From contig JAAKBF010000020.1 in NCBI GenBank assembly GCA_012656075.1, positions 868,001-932,000 of the forward strand: 64,000 nt of DNA. The letters are read 5' to 3'. The stretch comes from Phytophthora hibernalis. Its lineage: Eukaryota; Oomycota; Peronosporomycetes; Peronosporales; Peronosporaceae. The notes below the pieces were generated by a model. It made no database searches. It saw only the letters and a program-made list of their open reading frames with translations, and was not told the DNA's origin. Shown here piece after piece: positions 1 to 10,333 of this stretch. The position numbers were made by a program, and so were the translations under genes. Position 1 is the first letter of the stretch, and each line of letters begins with the position of its first letter.

Positions 1-2
1 CG

Positions 3-350
3 GGCTCGCCTGATCTCCGTAACTTTCAGTGGGAAGGTGACAGCGTGTCAAGTGAAGCTTGCCCATCGTCCACCGACAGTCGCTTTCAGTGCTCATCTGC
101 ATCTACAACTCCACGGGTAATTAGTACAATGTTCGTATCCAGCGTCGAAGCTGCAACCACTGCACCACAGACAATCCCAGCGACAAGCGAGCCGCCATCG
201 ACATCCAGCGTCGAAGCTGCAACCACTGCACCACAGACAACCCCAGTGACAAGCGAGTCGCCATCGACTGCGATAACCGAGACCCCAATCGTAACTACTC
301 AGACACCAGCTACGAGCAACCCCCAGCACGAAGGTTGTCGAATTAGGTAG
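3..350 (+). CDS. C-terminal part of a Thr/Ser/Pro-rich protein, start outside window
   Basis: The frame is open from the window edge to a TAG and carries no start that must be used, so this is the 3' end of a gene. The last 75 residues are rich in Thr, Ser, Pro and Ala and contain two copies of a 22-residue unit beginning SSVEAATTAPQTxPxTSExP. Such linkers or tails are common in secreted oomycete hydrolases and wall proteins, where they are probably O-glycosylated. Three Cys in the preceding 40 residues would fit a secreted domain, but I do not recognise the family. The LRR kinase on the other strand converges on it, about 80 bp away. Confidence 0.4.
   Translation, partial: GSPDLRNFQWEGDSVSSEACPSSTDSRFQCSSASTTPRVISTMFVSSVEAATTAPQTIPATSEPPSTSSVEAATTAPQTTPVTSESPSTAITETPIVTTQTPATSNPQHEGCRIR
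137..268 (+). repeat. 66-bp tandem repeat, two copies, coding
   Basis: Two adjacent 66-bp units (137-202 and 203-268) differ at only a few bases. They encode the Thr/Pro-rich 22-residue repeat. Near identity suggests recent duplication. Confidence 0.8.
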
Positions 351-427
351 ATTGCATTTTAACACATCTCAAGCTGAGCGGATAGCGCACACATTTCTTC
401 TTCTCACGGAACACTTGTGCTACCTTG

Positions 428-2460
428 TCACAGAAGTAAATCTTGCTTTCTCAGTTCGTAGGCAACTTGGGCTGCAGTCGGACGCTGATTAGGATTCAAA
501 TTCATGCAGCTTCTTGCAAGAACTTGCAGGTTACGAGGACACTCAGCAGAAAGTGTGACCCGCAGCTCGCCGGATGAAACGCCCTGCACGATAGCCATAT
601 CATTGAGTGGAGCACCCGAGCCGCGAGCTTTGGCGTCTGCGAACGGTAGCTGGTGCGTATCCAACTCGGAGAGAATGATACCGAACGAGTACACATCTAC
701 AGCTTCCGTGTACTTTTCTTCGCCACGTGCAATCTCTGGGGCAAGCCACCGTGTCGTACCAACACCAGCAGTCATATCAGTCGGTCGCTTGGTGGCTGAT
801 ACGCCAAAATCCCCTAGTTTTGCACCTTTCTTGGAGTCGAGTAAGATGTTTCGAGACTTGAGATCACGGTGAATGATTACAGGACTCAGAGAGTGCAAAT
901 ACACAATAGCATCAATTGTGTCACGTGCGTATTGCAGCTTCTGGCCGCCTTCTTGCCATAGAAGCTGCCTGGGAGATTTCTTATCCAACAGAGTACGCAG
1001 ATCACCACCATCCATATACTCAATCACCGCGAGCATATCAACCAGCTTCGTCCACGCCACACCTACGAATTGGACAATCTTCGGGTGCTCCAGCCACGCC
1101 ATCAGCTTAACTTCACGCAAAAAGTCTTCACTGGAAGCCAACGATACTTGCTCCTGAATCAAGCGCTTCACAGCTACTCGGGAATTGCGGTATTGGCCTA
1201 CCCACACCTCGCCAAACGCTCCTTGAGCAATCTTTTCACAAGAGTCACGCTGTCATAGTCAATGCGCCACGTCACAAGTACAGGATCGTTCGAGGGAACA
1301 ACTTGTCAACCGCTGCCATCTCCTTTTGGTAGCTAGCTCGAGCTGCCTGATCGAAGAACAACGGCGTGTCTTCATGAATGCCCTCACGATGACGTCTTAT
1401 GAGCCAGCTACCGATATAATTGTAGACTGCACGCGCGATACCACCAACCACACCAAGCGAAATTAATGCGATCACACCGGCAAAAATACCAATGACCACC
1501 AGTACGACGATTGCAGCGATGATATACTCCTTCGTTGTGTTGCTGGGGAGCGGCAAGTCTGGAATCACCACTCCCACGGTGGCCATTGGTGTGGGGCTTC
1601 CTCTTCCTTGTCAGCTCCGTGATCTCTCATCACGATCGCAGGGTCTTCTGCCGCCGCAATATCCAAGCGGCACACACCGTTTCCTTGTAAGTAAACTAAC
1701 GAACCAGCAGTGCACGAAGATACATCCGCAAAGCCAGCCTCGAAGTCTGACAATCCCGCGAAAAAGTCATATTGCGCCGTCGATATTGCTGCAATCTCAA
1801 ACCTATTGCCAGAAATGCGGAAGCTGTCCAACTGAGATGACGCAAAGACTGCGTTTGGGAATGCCGTCAGAGAATTTGCTGACAGATCACTTGCCAAAGC
1901 AAAAGAAGGCACAAAATACAATGTCAGAATTGTTTGCAGCCTCACGTTTTGACACAATAGAAAATCATACAGAGCCGTCAGCATCGGAAATGGCACATTG
2001 TACGCATCAAGCGCGTTGTTCGAGGCATTTCTACAGAATTAAAGAGCAGCAAAGATCGATTAGCGCCGACGAGTAGATAGGAGGTGTCAGTGTTCACAAC
2101 ATACAGTCGTGTAATGGCCACGGAAGCTGCAAATTCTCCCCAAGCGCTTCCAGTCGGTTCTCCGCCAGGTTTCTGTCATAATCCCCACCACATTAGATTT
2201 TATGTTGCCCGCTCCAGTAGCAAGTCTAGAGTCGTACAGTTGCAGCAAGTTCTCCAACGCGCGCACTTCGTCTGGAATGACTGCCAAGTTGCATTTGACG
2301 AGGCTCCTACAAAGTAAAGACAAAAATCAGCTAAAATTGTGTTTGTGTGTACAAATTCAGCTTTGCCATCGTACAATTTCTGGATCGAGTGAGGCAGATT
2401 AAGCTTTCCAACGTCGCTCAGATCCCAGTTCTCCAGCGTTCTGCCAGTATCAACAGCAGA
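428..2460 (-). CDS. LRR receptor-like protein kinase (TKL group), frame-damaged
   Basis: Read from 2460 down, the locus encodes leucine-rich repeats (an NLPxSIQKL-type unit, CNLAVIPDEVRALENL, LDLSANSLTAFP), a transmembrane helix near 1500 (EYIIAAIVVLVVIGIFAGVI) and a kinase domain. The kinase has a Gly loop (QGAFGEVW), the VAVKRL lysine, HRDLKSRN, DFG and APE, all expected of an active TKL kinase. Likely introns are about 2297-2378, 2022-2095 and about 1900-1975; the last joins TAL to DLSANSLTAFP. Three one-base losses break the frame: near the G run at 1593-1596, near 1300 (before NDPVLVTWRIDYDSV) and near 1247 (before CEKIAQGAFGEVW). I find no signal peptide or ATG upstream, so the 5' end is missing or uncertain. 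It is either a pseudogene or a gene with assembly indels. The fold and order match the oomycete LRR-TM-TKL receptor family. Confidence 0.7.
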
Positions 2461-2509
2461 AGCAACTCATCAGTTCACTTTATCCTACTAAGTACGTTTT
2501 TAAACTATC

Positions 2510-2776
2510 TTACACGTCAGTGAAGGTGTCGTCCGGCTGGAAGAAGCTCTCGGGGTGGTCCGGTGCATCTCCATCGCCCTTGTAGCTATACACATCACCG
2601 TTGATCTTGGGATAGTGGAAGAAAATGCTCGCGACGAGGCCAGCGCCAGCGCCGCCAACGTCAAGAGCCCAATGGAGCTCATCGAAGGGAGGATCGTAGA
2701 GTGAGTATCCTCGTTTGGATGGATGGATGTTGTTGATTGGTGGAGATGGCTCAGCTCCACCAATCAAAACCTCCAT
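2510..2776 (-). CDS. Small single-span membrane protein, unknown
   Basis: An 88-codon open frame starts at ATG 2776. It has one hydrophobic stretch (WALDVGGAGAGLVASIFFHY) followed by an acidic, aromatic tail ending FQPDDTFTDV. The size and single helix resemble accessory subunits of mitochondrial complexes, but I cannot match a family. Its start lies 34 bp from the ATG of the TBC gene on the other strand, so the two would share a very short divergent promoter. An alternative frame here (ATG about 2679) also begins with a hydrophobic leader. That ambiguity lowers confidence. Confidence 0.35.
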   Translation of the reverse strand: MEVLIGGAEPSPPINNIHPSKRGYSLYDPPFDELHWALDVGGAGAGLVASIFFHYPKINGDVYSYKGDGDAPDHPESFFQPDDTFTDV

Positions 2777-2810
2777 TCGATATCCGTTACTTTTCACATT
2801 GAAGTGGACG

Positions 2811-4657
2811 ATGGCGCTGCGCTATGGCGACATGGGGCTGGAGGAGCGAGCGCTTTTCCTCACGGAGCGATTGGCAGCTCTGGACCAGGTGAAGGAGTGG
2901 AAATATGCAGTCAAGACGGAGCTCACGCAGTCGCAGTATCCAGTGGACCAGGTGGAGAACCCACACATGCTCAGCCTACTGGAGAAGATGGGGCTGTTGG
3001 GGTTCATCAAGCGCTCGGTGATGGATCTGCATTGCGAGGCCGTGCAGACGGTTGCTGCGACGTCCGAGAAGGTGAAACATATGGCGAGTGATGGGCGATT
3101 GCTGCCGGATTCGAGGGCTGCGAATGGCTGCAGCCTCGACGTCGTTCGAGCGGCGCGCGACAACTGGGAGAAGATCACGAGCGATGAGATGCTGAAGGTG
3201 GCAAAGGAGCTGGGGAGGCCACTTGTAACGCCCAAGGCTGTTGGGATTGAGACTGTAGCACGAGACGACGGGCAGACAGGTGGACCCACTGAAGTTGAAG
3301 GCGTGAAAATTAGCAAACCCAACAAAGTCCTCGCAGCTCGACTTCTCTACGATGGGTATAGTTGCTTTACGTTTAAGCCTGCTTGTTGACAACAATAATT
3401 CTTGTTTTGATTGGCGTTCGACACTAGGAACGACTTGCTGCGCTCCTGCAAGCCATCGAGCCATCTAATAGGCTGCATGAGACGACAGCAGCTACCGACG
3501 CTTGTTGGGGTGCGCATTTTGAGTTCCCTACAAAGCCAAGATGACATTCTCACAGGTTGCCTTTACATTTATTAGGTTCCATCAAGCTACAACTCTATTC
3601 CTCACCGTTCCCGGAGTATCGACGTTTGTTTTCCGAACTTGCACCAGAATGCGGTCAAATTGGGCTGGATGAGCTCTTTCCAGCGCAGAGGAACGCTTTT
3701 CTCGCCGAGAAAACCGTGTTGGTGATCTCGTGCTAGCGCATCAAAGCGTATCAATGGCTCGGCAGTACTCGAAAACGGGTTGCCCAGTCAGCTTGCGCCC
3801 TCAGGTAAGCCGTGATTTGCGTCGCTGGCCTCTAAAATCAAAACGGACAAATGCTGATCTCACCATGATGTTGCTAGATTTGGCGCCAGGTTCTGTCCGT
3901 ACCAATCACCGCGCAGGATCGGACCCACTTCGAGTATTTGACAAGCCAAGCCGCACAGTGGACATACCTCACGGACAGCATGTATTTGCTTGACCTCCAG
4001 CAGACAATCGACAGCTCTGACTACTTCGTTTTCCAAGATCACCTCGAGAGTGTGCTCATGGCTTTCACCCGTGATACGTACGTGAAAGGGCATGCTTTGC
4101 AAGTCAACGGTGCTGTATATTGCTCATTACCGGAAGCAGATCCTCTGCAAACATCAAATTCCCGGCCGGATGGAGCTGCGGCTGGTAGCACGGACAGAAG
4201 ACTGCCTCCAAACGGAGTGCTACCTTTCAGTGGTCTCGTGATGTACATGGCGCCACTTGCGTACCTCTACGCAGATCCTATTGAGATCTACTATGTATTT
4301 CGCGAATTGTACACGCGATACTGGAGTAAGCTGAATGCAATCCGCACCGAGAGAGGAACGATATTACCTCTTTGCAAGCTGTTCGAAGACCTTGTCGTGC
4401 GCTCTAGTCCCGCCGCCGTCTTCCATCTCATAAATATTGGCCTCACACCACTGGATATTGCCTTCCCGTGGATTCAGAGTGCCTTCTCAGGTGTTTTGGA
4501 CATCGACCAGGTGCTTCTCCTCTGGGATCGCGTCATAGGTTACGACTCACTAGAGCTTCTATCCATTTTTGCTGCCGCGCTCTTTCACTTCAGAGCAAGT
4601 GAATTGGAGCTTGTTCATACGCGCGAAGAAGCCGACGAACTTTTGCCGAGCTTATAG
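2811..4657 (+). CDS. TBC1D19-like Rab GTPase-activating protein
   Basis: The product resembles animal TBC1D19 along its length. The N-terminal helical part includes NWEKITSDEMLKVAKELGRP. It is followed by a SIKLQLYSSPFPEYRRLF segment and then the TBC domain: a LPSQLAPS..IWRQVL entry helix, YFVFQDHLESVLMAFTRD, PPNGVLPFSGLVMYMAPL and AFSGVLDIDQVLLLWDRVIG near the end. TBC domains accelerate GTP hydrolysis by Rab proteins on membranes. The catalytic Arg/Gln fingers are atypical in this subfamily, and I see no clear IxxDxxR. ATG 2811 is the first Met in frame with the conserved N-terminus. One intron runs about 3354-3427. A second candidate of only 20 nt (3556-3575) restores the frame. The reading is also broken near 3450 and 3720. 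A conventional intron around 3805-3880 joins the two halves of the TBC start. Confidence 0.75.
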
Positions 4658-4734
4658 GTATCCCAGTAGTTACTCTATTGCAGGATTACCTATTTGGACT
4701 CCCGTAACCATGACACAATAGATCCGCACACAGC

Positions 4735-7700
4735 CTACTCTGGAAGAAAGGCTTGGTCAACGTGCCGAATGACAGTTAGCATCGCTCTCTTGAACACATC
4801 GTAGCATGAGTACGATGGGAGGCGTAATACATCTGGTTTGTGCTCCATCGTCGGATACAGTACGTCATGGTCGAGTACATTGTCAATCTCTGGATATGAT
4901 GCGATGGTAATGCGATCGTATTCTCCTTCTGATCGAAAAAACGCTCGTTCACCAATTGGTATGTACCAGTCATGAACAACAATAACAGCTGCTGCTCCTC
5001 CTCGACGAGCTCATTCATCAGGCGAGGCAACCACACTTTGCGCTTTCAGCATCGTTGTCCCCCACAGCTTCAGTTCCGCAAATTTTCCAGTCTACCGCAG
5101 TGCTCCAATCGATTTGAAGGGCATTAAGACGCGTCTCTGGGCCGTTGAATAGCACACGAAGAGCATCGCCGTGAAAAAGTTCTAGCGTGGCTGGCAACAC
5201 AGCCTCAAACCCTGCGGAAAATGAGCGCCCTGCGGTCTCCCAAGGCTCGTCACCGGCTAATTTGTACTTTCCTTTGCAGCCGATGCACCGCAAAAAGCTG
5301 GCGCAAAGTCTAATATTCCGCTTATAGGCACAGTATACAGCACAAAGTGTGCAACCAGCTCGCCCAGCAGGAAGTATCCGAGTAGCTGAGACCGCACGTT
5401 TTCCTTTTCCTTGCCAGAAGACAGTGGACACTTCTCCAAATCGCTACTAGATCCACGTACAAGTAAACCAGGCACTTCTTTGAACAACCCCGCTGCCAAC
5501 CGAATCAGGACAAGCTTTAAATTGCTTTCACGATTGTCGATGCCTTGGCTGCTTGTACTCGCCCGCTCGATCGAGAAGAGTATGGGAAAACGAAAGTCTT
5601 CGGGCTCCAGTATCTTACCCATGCCAACAAACTGCTTCCAGAAACATCCACTTGCACGCGAAAACACGAATGCTAGCCTTGTAGGTTGCATCCCCGAATG
5701 TAGCTCGCTACCTGTTTTTGTTATCAACGGCAATCGAAATTTGTCCCCGAATATTCTTGATAGAGGGAATGATGTATGCCCCAACATACTCGATCTTGTT
5801 GTCAAGGCGAAGAAGGAAAGGGTTTGACAGCAAAAGTCCCTCCATTCGCTCGATCCGCTCGGTATCACTCTGGCACCAATCGTTTAAAATGTCAAAGCAG
5901 GTCGGGTCCCGTACTACGCACCGCTGCCACCGACGAACAAGCCCTCTCTGCTGATATTTACCCACCATCCGGTGCAGCCTCGAAAGTTGTTTTGTCAGCT
6001 TGTGGTGCATGAACTCTTGCGTACACGCTGCGTCCACCGCGTGCAACATTGGAATCCACCCGTCTGAATCTTTCGCTACAACATCAAATCCCTCCAGAAG
6101 AAGCGCACGGACACATAACGGACTATTTTCCTGGGCTGCAATGTGTAGAGCAGTTTGACCAGTCTCCTTTGCCACTTGATGCATATCAAAGAGCCCGGTA
6201 TTGCACAGATATGTTGCCAGTTCATGGTTGCCCGTTGCAGTAGCAAAATGAAGAAGAGACCACCCGTTAGCCGCCTTCTGATTCAAGCAGTCTCCAAAAA
6301 CATCAATGTCAAGCGAAAGCACGATAATATCCTTCGCACTTTTCATCACTATGGGGCTCGAATTGTAGCAGCAGCACCAGCAGCTTTGCACAAGATCATC
6401 AACGGATATAAACCCTCGCTGGACTTCTCCTGAAGCATTGACGGTTGAGCAGCAAAAATCATTTGACAGACCTTTACGGAATACCCGTTGACAGCCTGGC
6501 AAGCGTAATGAATCGGAAAGTTAGAGTTCAAGTCGGCCATCCCCACCAATGCTGCGTCTTCCCGAATGAAGGGAATGCACAGGCGGTTAACCTTAGCTGA
6601 TTGCAGCATACAGTGAAAAGGCATACAGCCTCGCAAATCTTGATGAAGCAGCAATTTTCTATCATGCTTCAGAAGTACCCGACAGCAACCGATTGACCCA
6701 CCCAGCGCGGCGTGGTGCAGAACATTGCGACTTTGTACGTCTGTAGCGAAAATGTCGACTTTGCGTTCATCTAGCAGGTAGGTTAAACACTTGACAAGTC
6801 CGTTTCTCGCGGCATGCATTGCCAGGGTCCTGTTTCCGTAATTTTCATTTTCCAATCCGCGGGGACGTTTGTCGCTCCAGTATTATCTTCGAGCAATTCC
6901 ATCAACTGTTTCAGATTCCTGCTGTCACAGCATTGAAACAACCAATCCATAATTCGCTGAGAGGCTTTAACAGATCGTGCTAAGTATGCTTGAGGATCAC
7001 AACGAGCGCAAAGATACTTCGGGGTGGGTGACTTTCAAAAATTGTCAAAAATCCCACACAGTCGGCATGCTCCCAAACACCGCAATCCTCTTTCCAGCAT
7101 TGCAGCCATTGTCCGCGGTATCCACCAACGGATGTAGCTCCGCAACTACATCGAATTTCGCCGATTATCATCGACGGCTCAAAGTCCATATGATCGTCGG
7201 CGTCATCATCATCATCAGCATTGTCATCGACAAGTTCCGTGGAAACCTTACGGTCGCCACTAGAATCCTTGCCATGGTCATTACCAGTATCCTCCGGCGT
7301 GCTCACCGACAGTGTCGTTGGCATATCCAGAGCGTTATCTTCGTCTTCTTCTTCATCATAATCCGATAGCTGCGTGAGGTCAACTTCAACATTGTTACTA
7401 GTACCCCCAGTTTCCTTGGGTGGGATACGCTGCCTTTTCCGCTTCTTTCGTGACTGCGTAGGCTTGCGAGCAGGGGATTCGTCTTCGCTGCTGTCTCGCA
7501 TAACGTTCCGTCTACGAGTACTGGGAGGAGGTTGCGATAAATCCGGAAGGTCGTCGTCATCATCTTCATCGTCAATCTCCACTTGTGAGTACAATAATCG
7601 CTTGCGCCGCCGTTTTCGAGTCCGTTGGTTGTTCAAGCTGTCCACACTCGATTCACTCTCAGCGCTAGCATCACTAGCATCGCTATCCTCACTCTCACTT

Positions 7701-9017
7701 CCTTCGGGTATGTATTCATCATCGCCACCATTGGTCCAGATTGAGGAGGACACATGCTCTTTTGTTGGCTTGATTTGGGAGCGGATCCACTGTTTTGCTG
7801 TCGCTCTTTGTGTCGGAGTTGTGTTCGTGCAGAAGCCCCCGTGGGCTTCGACTTGGAGGAGCTTGCTTTTGTACACACTTCTCTTGACGAGAATTGGTTT
7901 GGTGAAGTCTCTGACGCAATTGTTCCTGTTCCTTCGCTCGCTGTAATCGTGTCTGCTCTTGCCGCTGTACTTCCGCCAATTTTTCTCGTTCCTGCTGAAC
8001 CCGAAGTCGCTGCTGGTATTCCTTTTGTCTTCTTTGCAGTTCCTCATGCGTTTTTGTCGTTGCCGGTCGTGCTGAACGCGCCGCGCGCGCTCTTGAGATG
8101 CCTGGTCTCGGCTCCGTTGCTCTTGTTGCTCGCGCTCCAATCTTTGCCGATCTTCGACATGCTGTTCAGCCTGTTGCTGCTGCTGACGTTGTACTATTCG
8201 ATCCAGCCGTGCTTTATCAAGCTGCTCTTGTCGCTCCAGCGCGAGTCTCCGCTGCTCAAACTCTTGAAGCACTGCTTCTGACGGGTCTCCTCTTGCGGCT
8301 GTTGCCGGAGCTGGGGGCCGCGCTGCTCGAGGCGCCGGTGTCGGGAGTATACGTGAAGTATTAGCAGATACTCCCGCCTCCGGTTTGACACGTACTTGAC
8401 CCTGCTGCGTTTGCGGCGCCGAACTACCCCTCCTCGTTTCTCACGCAGCTTAATGTAGAACTTCTGAAGCTCGGCGTGGAACAGCCAGAGCTCCACCTCC
8501 GTGCGAAACACCGAGAGGTTCCCCGGCTGCACGCGAGTGTGGAACGCCCACGAGTTGATGCTGTTGACATAAAACTCCTGCAGTAAGTCTGCGGCGAAGA
8601 GCTGCACCATCTCCAGAGGCAGCCACGTCTCCATGCCGTTGCGCCAGCGCGAGAACACGAGCTCCCAGCGCTGGCCTTCGCCTCTGGAGCACTGCACGAG
8701 GTCCAGCACCTTGACGAGGTCGCCGCGCGCGACGCGGGGCATGCTGAGCACGTTTCCCTTGGGCAGATCGGCCATGGTCAACGTGGAGAGGCTGCTCTTG
8801 GCGTACAGGTCGCCCTGCGTGGACATGACGATGAACTTGCGCTTGAGCTGGAAGCGCGTGTACCAGAAGCGACGGCGGGGGTCTGCGTGGATGTACAGCG
8901 TCTGCGCAAAGGCCGCCGGCACCTGCGGACGGAAGCGCAGGTCCCCTCGCGTGGAAGCACCAGCCGCAGCCCGCGCCCCTCCGGAAGCGTTGGGTACGCC
9001 TTGGAGCGCATTTCCAT
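4735..9017 (-). CDS. PHD finger - ankyrin repeat - HECT-like protein
   Basis: One continuous minus-strand locus of roughly 1,400 codons, read across about eight one-base shifts. From ATG 9017: a conserved unnamed globular part (FAQTLYIHADPRRRFWYTRF; METWLPLEMVQLFA), a Gln/Glu/Arg-rich coiled coil (8280-8040), an acidic and basic low-complexity region with nuclear-type KKRKRQR clusters, and a C4HC3 PHD finger (CSC...CWKEDC...HADC...CARC, about 7160-6995). Six or so ankyrin repeats follow (6950-5990; e.g. NVLHHAALGG, ANGWSLLHFATATGN, TGQTALHIAAQEN). The end is a HECT-like C-terminus (ETAGRSFSAGFEAVLP; LRVLFNGPE; DVLRLPSYSCYDVF) with stop at 4735. PHD fingers read histone tails, ankyrins bind partners and HECT domains transfer ubiquitin, so a chromatin-linked ligase is a reasonable inference. 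The residue aligning with the catalytic Cys reads as Lys. Frame shifts near 8944, 7022 and 6354 lie in runs of four G/C. The acidic/basic region could mislead automated predictors into calling several small genes. Confidence 0.68.
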
Positions 9018-9217
9018 CCTTTTAATGCGCGCTTGGTCCAGAAAACACTTGTTGGGAACATCACTCCTGCGCTGTCACTCAGGAGAGGTTGGACGGTGGT
9101 ATTCGTGTGGTTTACATCAATCGTACTTTGCGGGAAATGTGACACAGTCACGTCGGCTCGCACCCTTCAGATATTCCTCCGCTCCAAGCAGCGACTCGAC
9201 TACACCTGTGCCACTCG
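9018..9217. promoter_or_regulatory. Divergent promoter region between the PHD-ANK-HECT gene and the carrier
   Basis: The 200 bp between two outward-facing starts must hold both promoters. I see no clear TATA box or exact oomycete initiator element in it. Confidence 0.35.
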
Positions 9218-10333
9218 ATGTCTCGCGGCCCGACGATCAACCGGGAGGAGGACGAGCTGCCCTTCCCGCCGCCGCACGTGATGCTGCGGCGCCACACGAC
9301 GGGCGTCGTGACCTTCGGCGACACGGGTGACCTGTGTACGGAGACGGACGACGTAGATGTGGAGCTGGTGCAGCAGGACGCGGTCAAGCAGCTCATGCGT
9401 CACGGCAGCGTTCTTTTCGCGGGTGGCGTGGCCGGTAGCGTGGGCAAGACGGTGACTGCGCCTCTCAGTCGCCTCACGATCCTCTTCCAGGTGCACAGTA
9501 TGGTGTCAACGCGCCACACGGATCGCTTCTCGCCCACGGTCACAAGCGCCTTCACTAAAGTGCTCAAGAACGAGGGCGCGCTGGCCTTCTGGAAGGGCAA
9601 CGGCGCCAGTGTGCTGCATCGCTTCCCGTACTCGGCAGTCAACTTCTTTACCTTCGAGATGGTCAAGAATGGCATCATCGCGCAGAACCACCCGGCCTTC
9701 ACCGACAGCTCGTGGACCACCATGTTCGTCTCGGGCGCATTGGCTGGCGCGACGGCCACCGTAGCCTGCTACCCGATCGATCTCATCCGAACCCGGTTGG
9801 CCACGCAGCTTAACACAGATATCCGCTACACAGGCATTCGCCACGCCGTGCAGCGTATTAGCGCCGAGGAGGGCGTGCTCGGACTTTACCGCGGCATGGG
9901 CGCGACGCTCATGGTCACGGTCCCCAACCTGGCCATCAACTTTACGCTCTACGAATCGCTTAAGGAATACGCGCGGTCGTTCCGCCGAAATCAGGTACTC
10001 TCGGGACTCACAGGCGTCGAACGAGAACAGGCTGCTGAGATGCACGACGGCGCACACCTGTCCGTGACAGACACGCTGCTGTGCGGCGGTACAGCTGGAA
10101 TCGCATCGTCATTGGTGACGTTCCCGATCGACGTGGTGCGCCGCCGATTGCAGATTTCGGCCATTCACGCAGAGAACGCAGGGATAAGGCCGACGACGTT
10201 GGGCATTGCGTCGGAACTCTTTCGGACACAAGGTGCTGGCGGATTCTATCGGGGACTAACGCCGGAACTCATGAAGGTTGTGCCAATGGTGGGCATTACC
10301 TTCGGCACTTTTGAGCGACTTAAAAGCTCCTGA
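9218..10333 (+). CDS. Mitochondrial carrier family protein (SLC25)
   Basis: An intact 371-residue intronless frame from ATG 9218. It has the three-fold carrier repeat with PxxxxR/K signatures at the end of odd helices: APLSRLTILFQ, YPIDLIRTRLATQ and FPIDVVRRRLQ. Each is followed by a GxxxFxKGNG / GLYRGMG / GFYRGLTPEL loop. The layout and the third-repeat sequence resemble the CoA/adenine-nucleotide branch (SLC25A42, SLC25A16, short ATP-Mg/Pi carriers). No EF hands are present. It would exchange a nucleotide or CoA-type substrate across the inner mitochondrial membrane; the precise substrate is not readable. The N-terminal 60 residues are polar, as in many carriers. This gene is free of frame shifts, unlike its neighbours. 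Confidence 0.92.
   Translation: MSRGPTINREEDELPFPPPHVMLRRHTTGVVTFGDTGDLCTETDDVDVELVQQDAVKQLMRHGSVLFAGGVAGSVGKTVTAPLSRLTILFQVHSMVSTRHTDRFSPTVTSAFTKVLKNEGALAFWKGNGASVLHRFPYSAVNFFTFEMVKNGIIAQNHPAFTDSSWTTMFVSGALAGATATVACYPIDLIRTRLATQLNTDIRYTGIRHAVQRISAEEGVLGLYRGMGATLMVTVPNLAINFTLYESLKEYARSFRRNQVLSGLTGVEREQAAEMHDGAHLSVTDTLLCGGTAGIASSLVTFPIDVVRRRLQISAIHAENAGIRPTTLGIASELFRTQGAGGFYRGLTPELMKVVPMVGITFGTFERLKSS

Noticed and set aside
3716..3736. Possible 21-nt intron in the TBC gene (GTGTTG...GCTAG)
   Set aside because: Removing it leads into the wrong frame for the following ASASKRINGS...LPSQLAPS segment, so an indel is more likely.
7374..7946. Plus-strand Ser/Leu-rich frame opposite the acidic low-complexity region
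   Set aside because: Antisense shadow of Glu/Asp/Arg-rich coding DNA.
8450..9163. Long minus-strand frame rich in Arg, Ala and Pro
   Set aside because: It overlaps the conserved first part of the PHD-ANK-HECT gene in another frame; high GC alone keeps it open.
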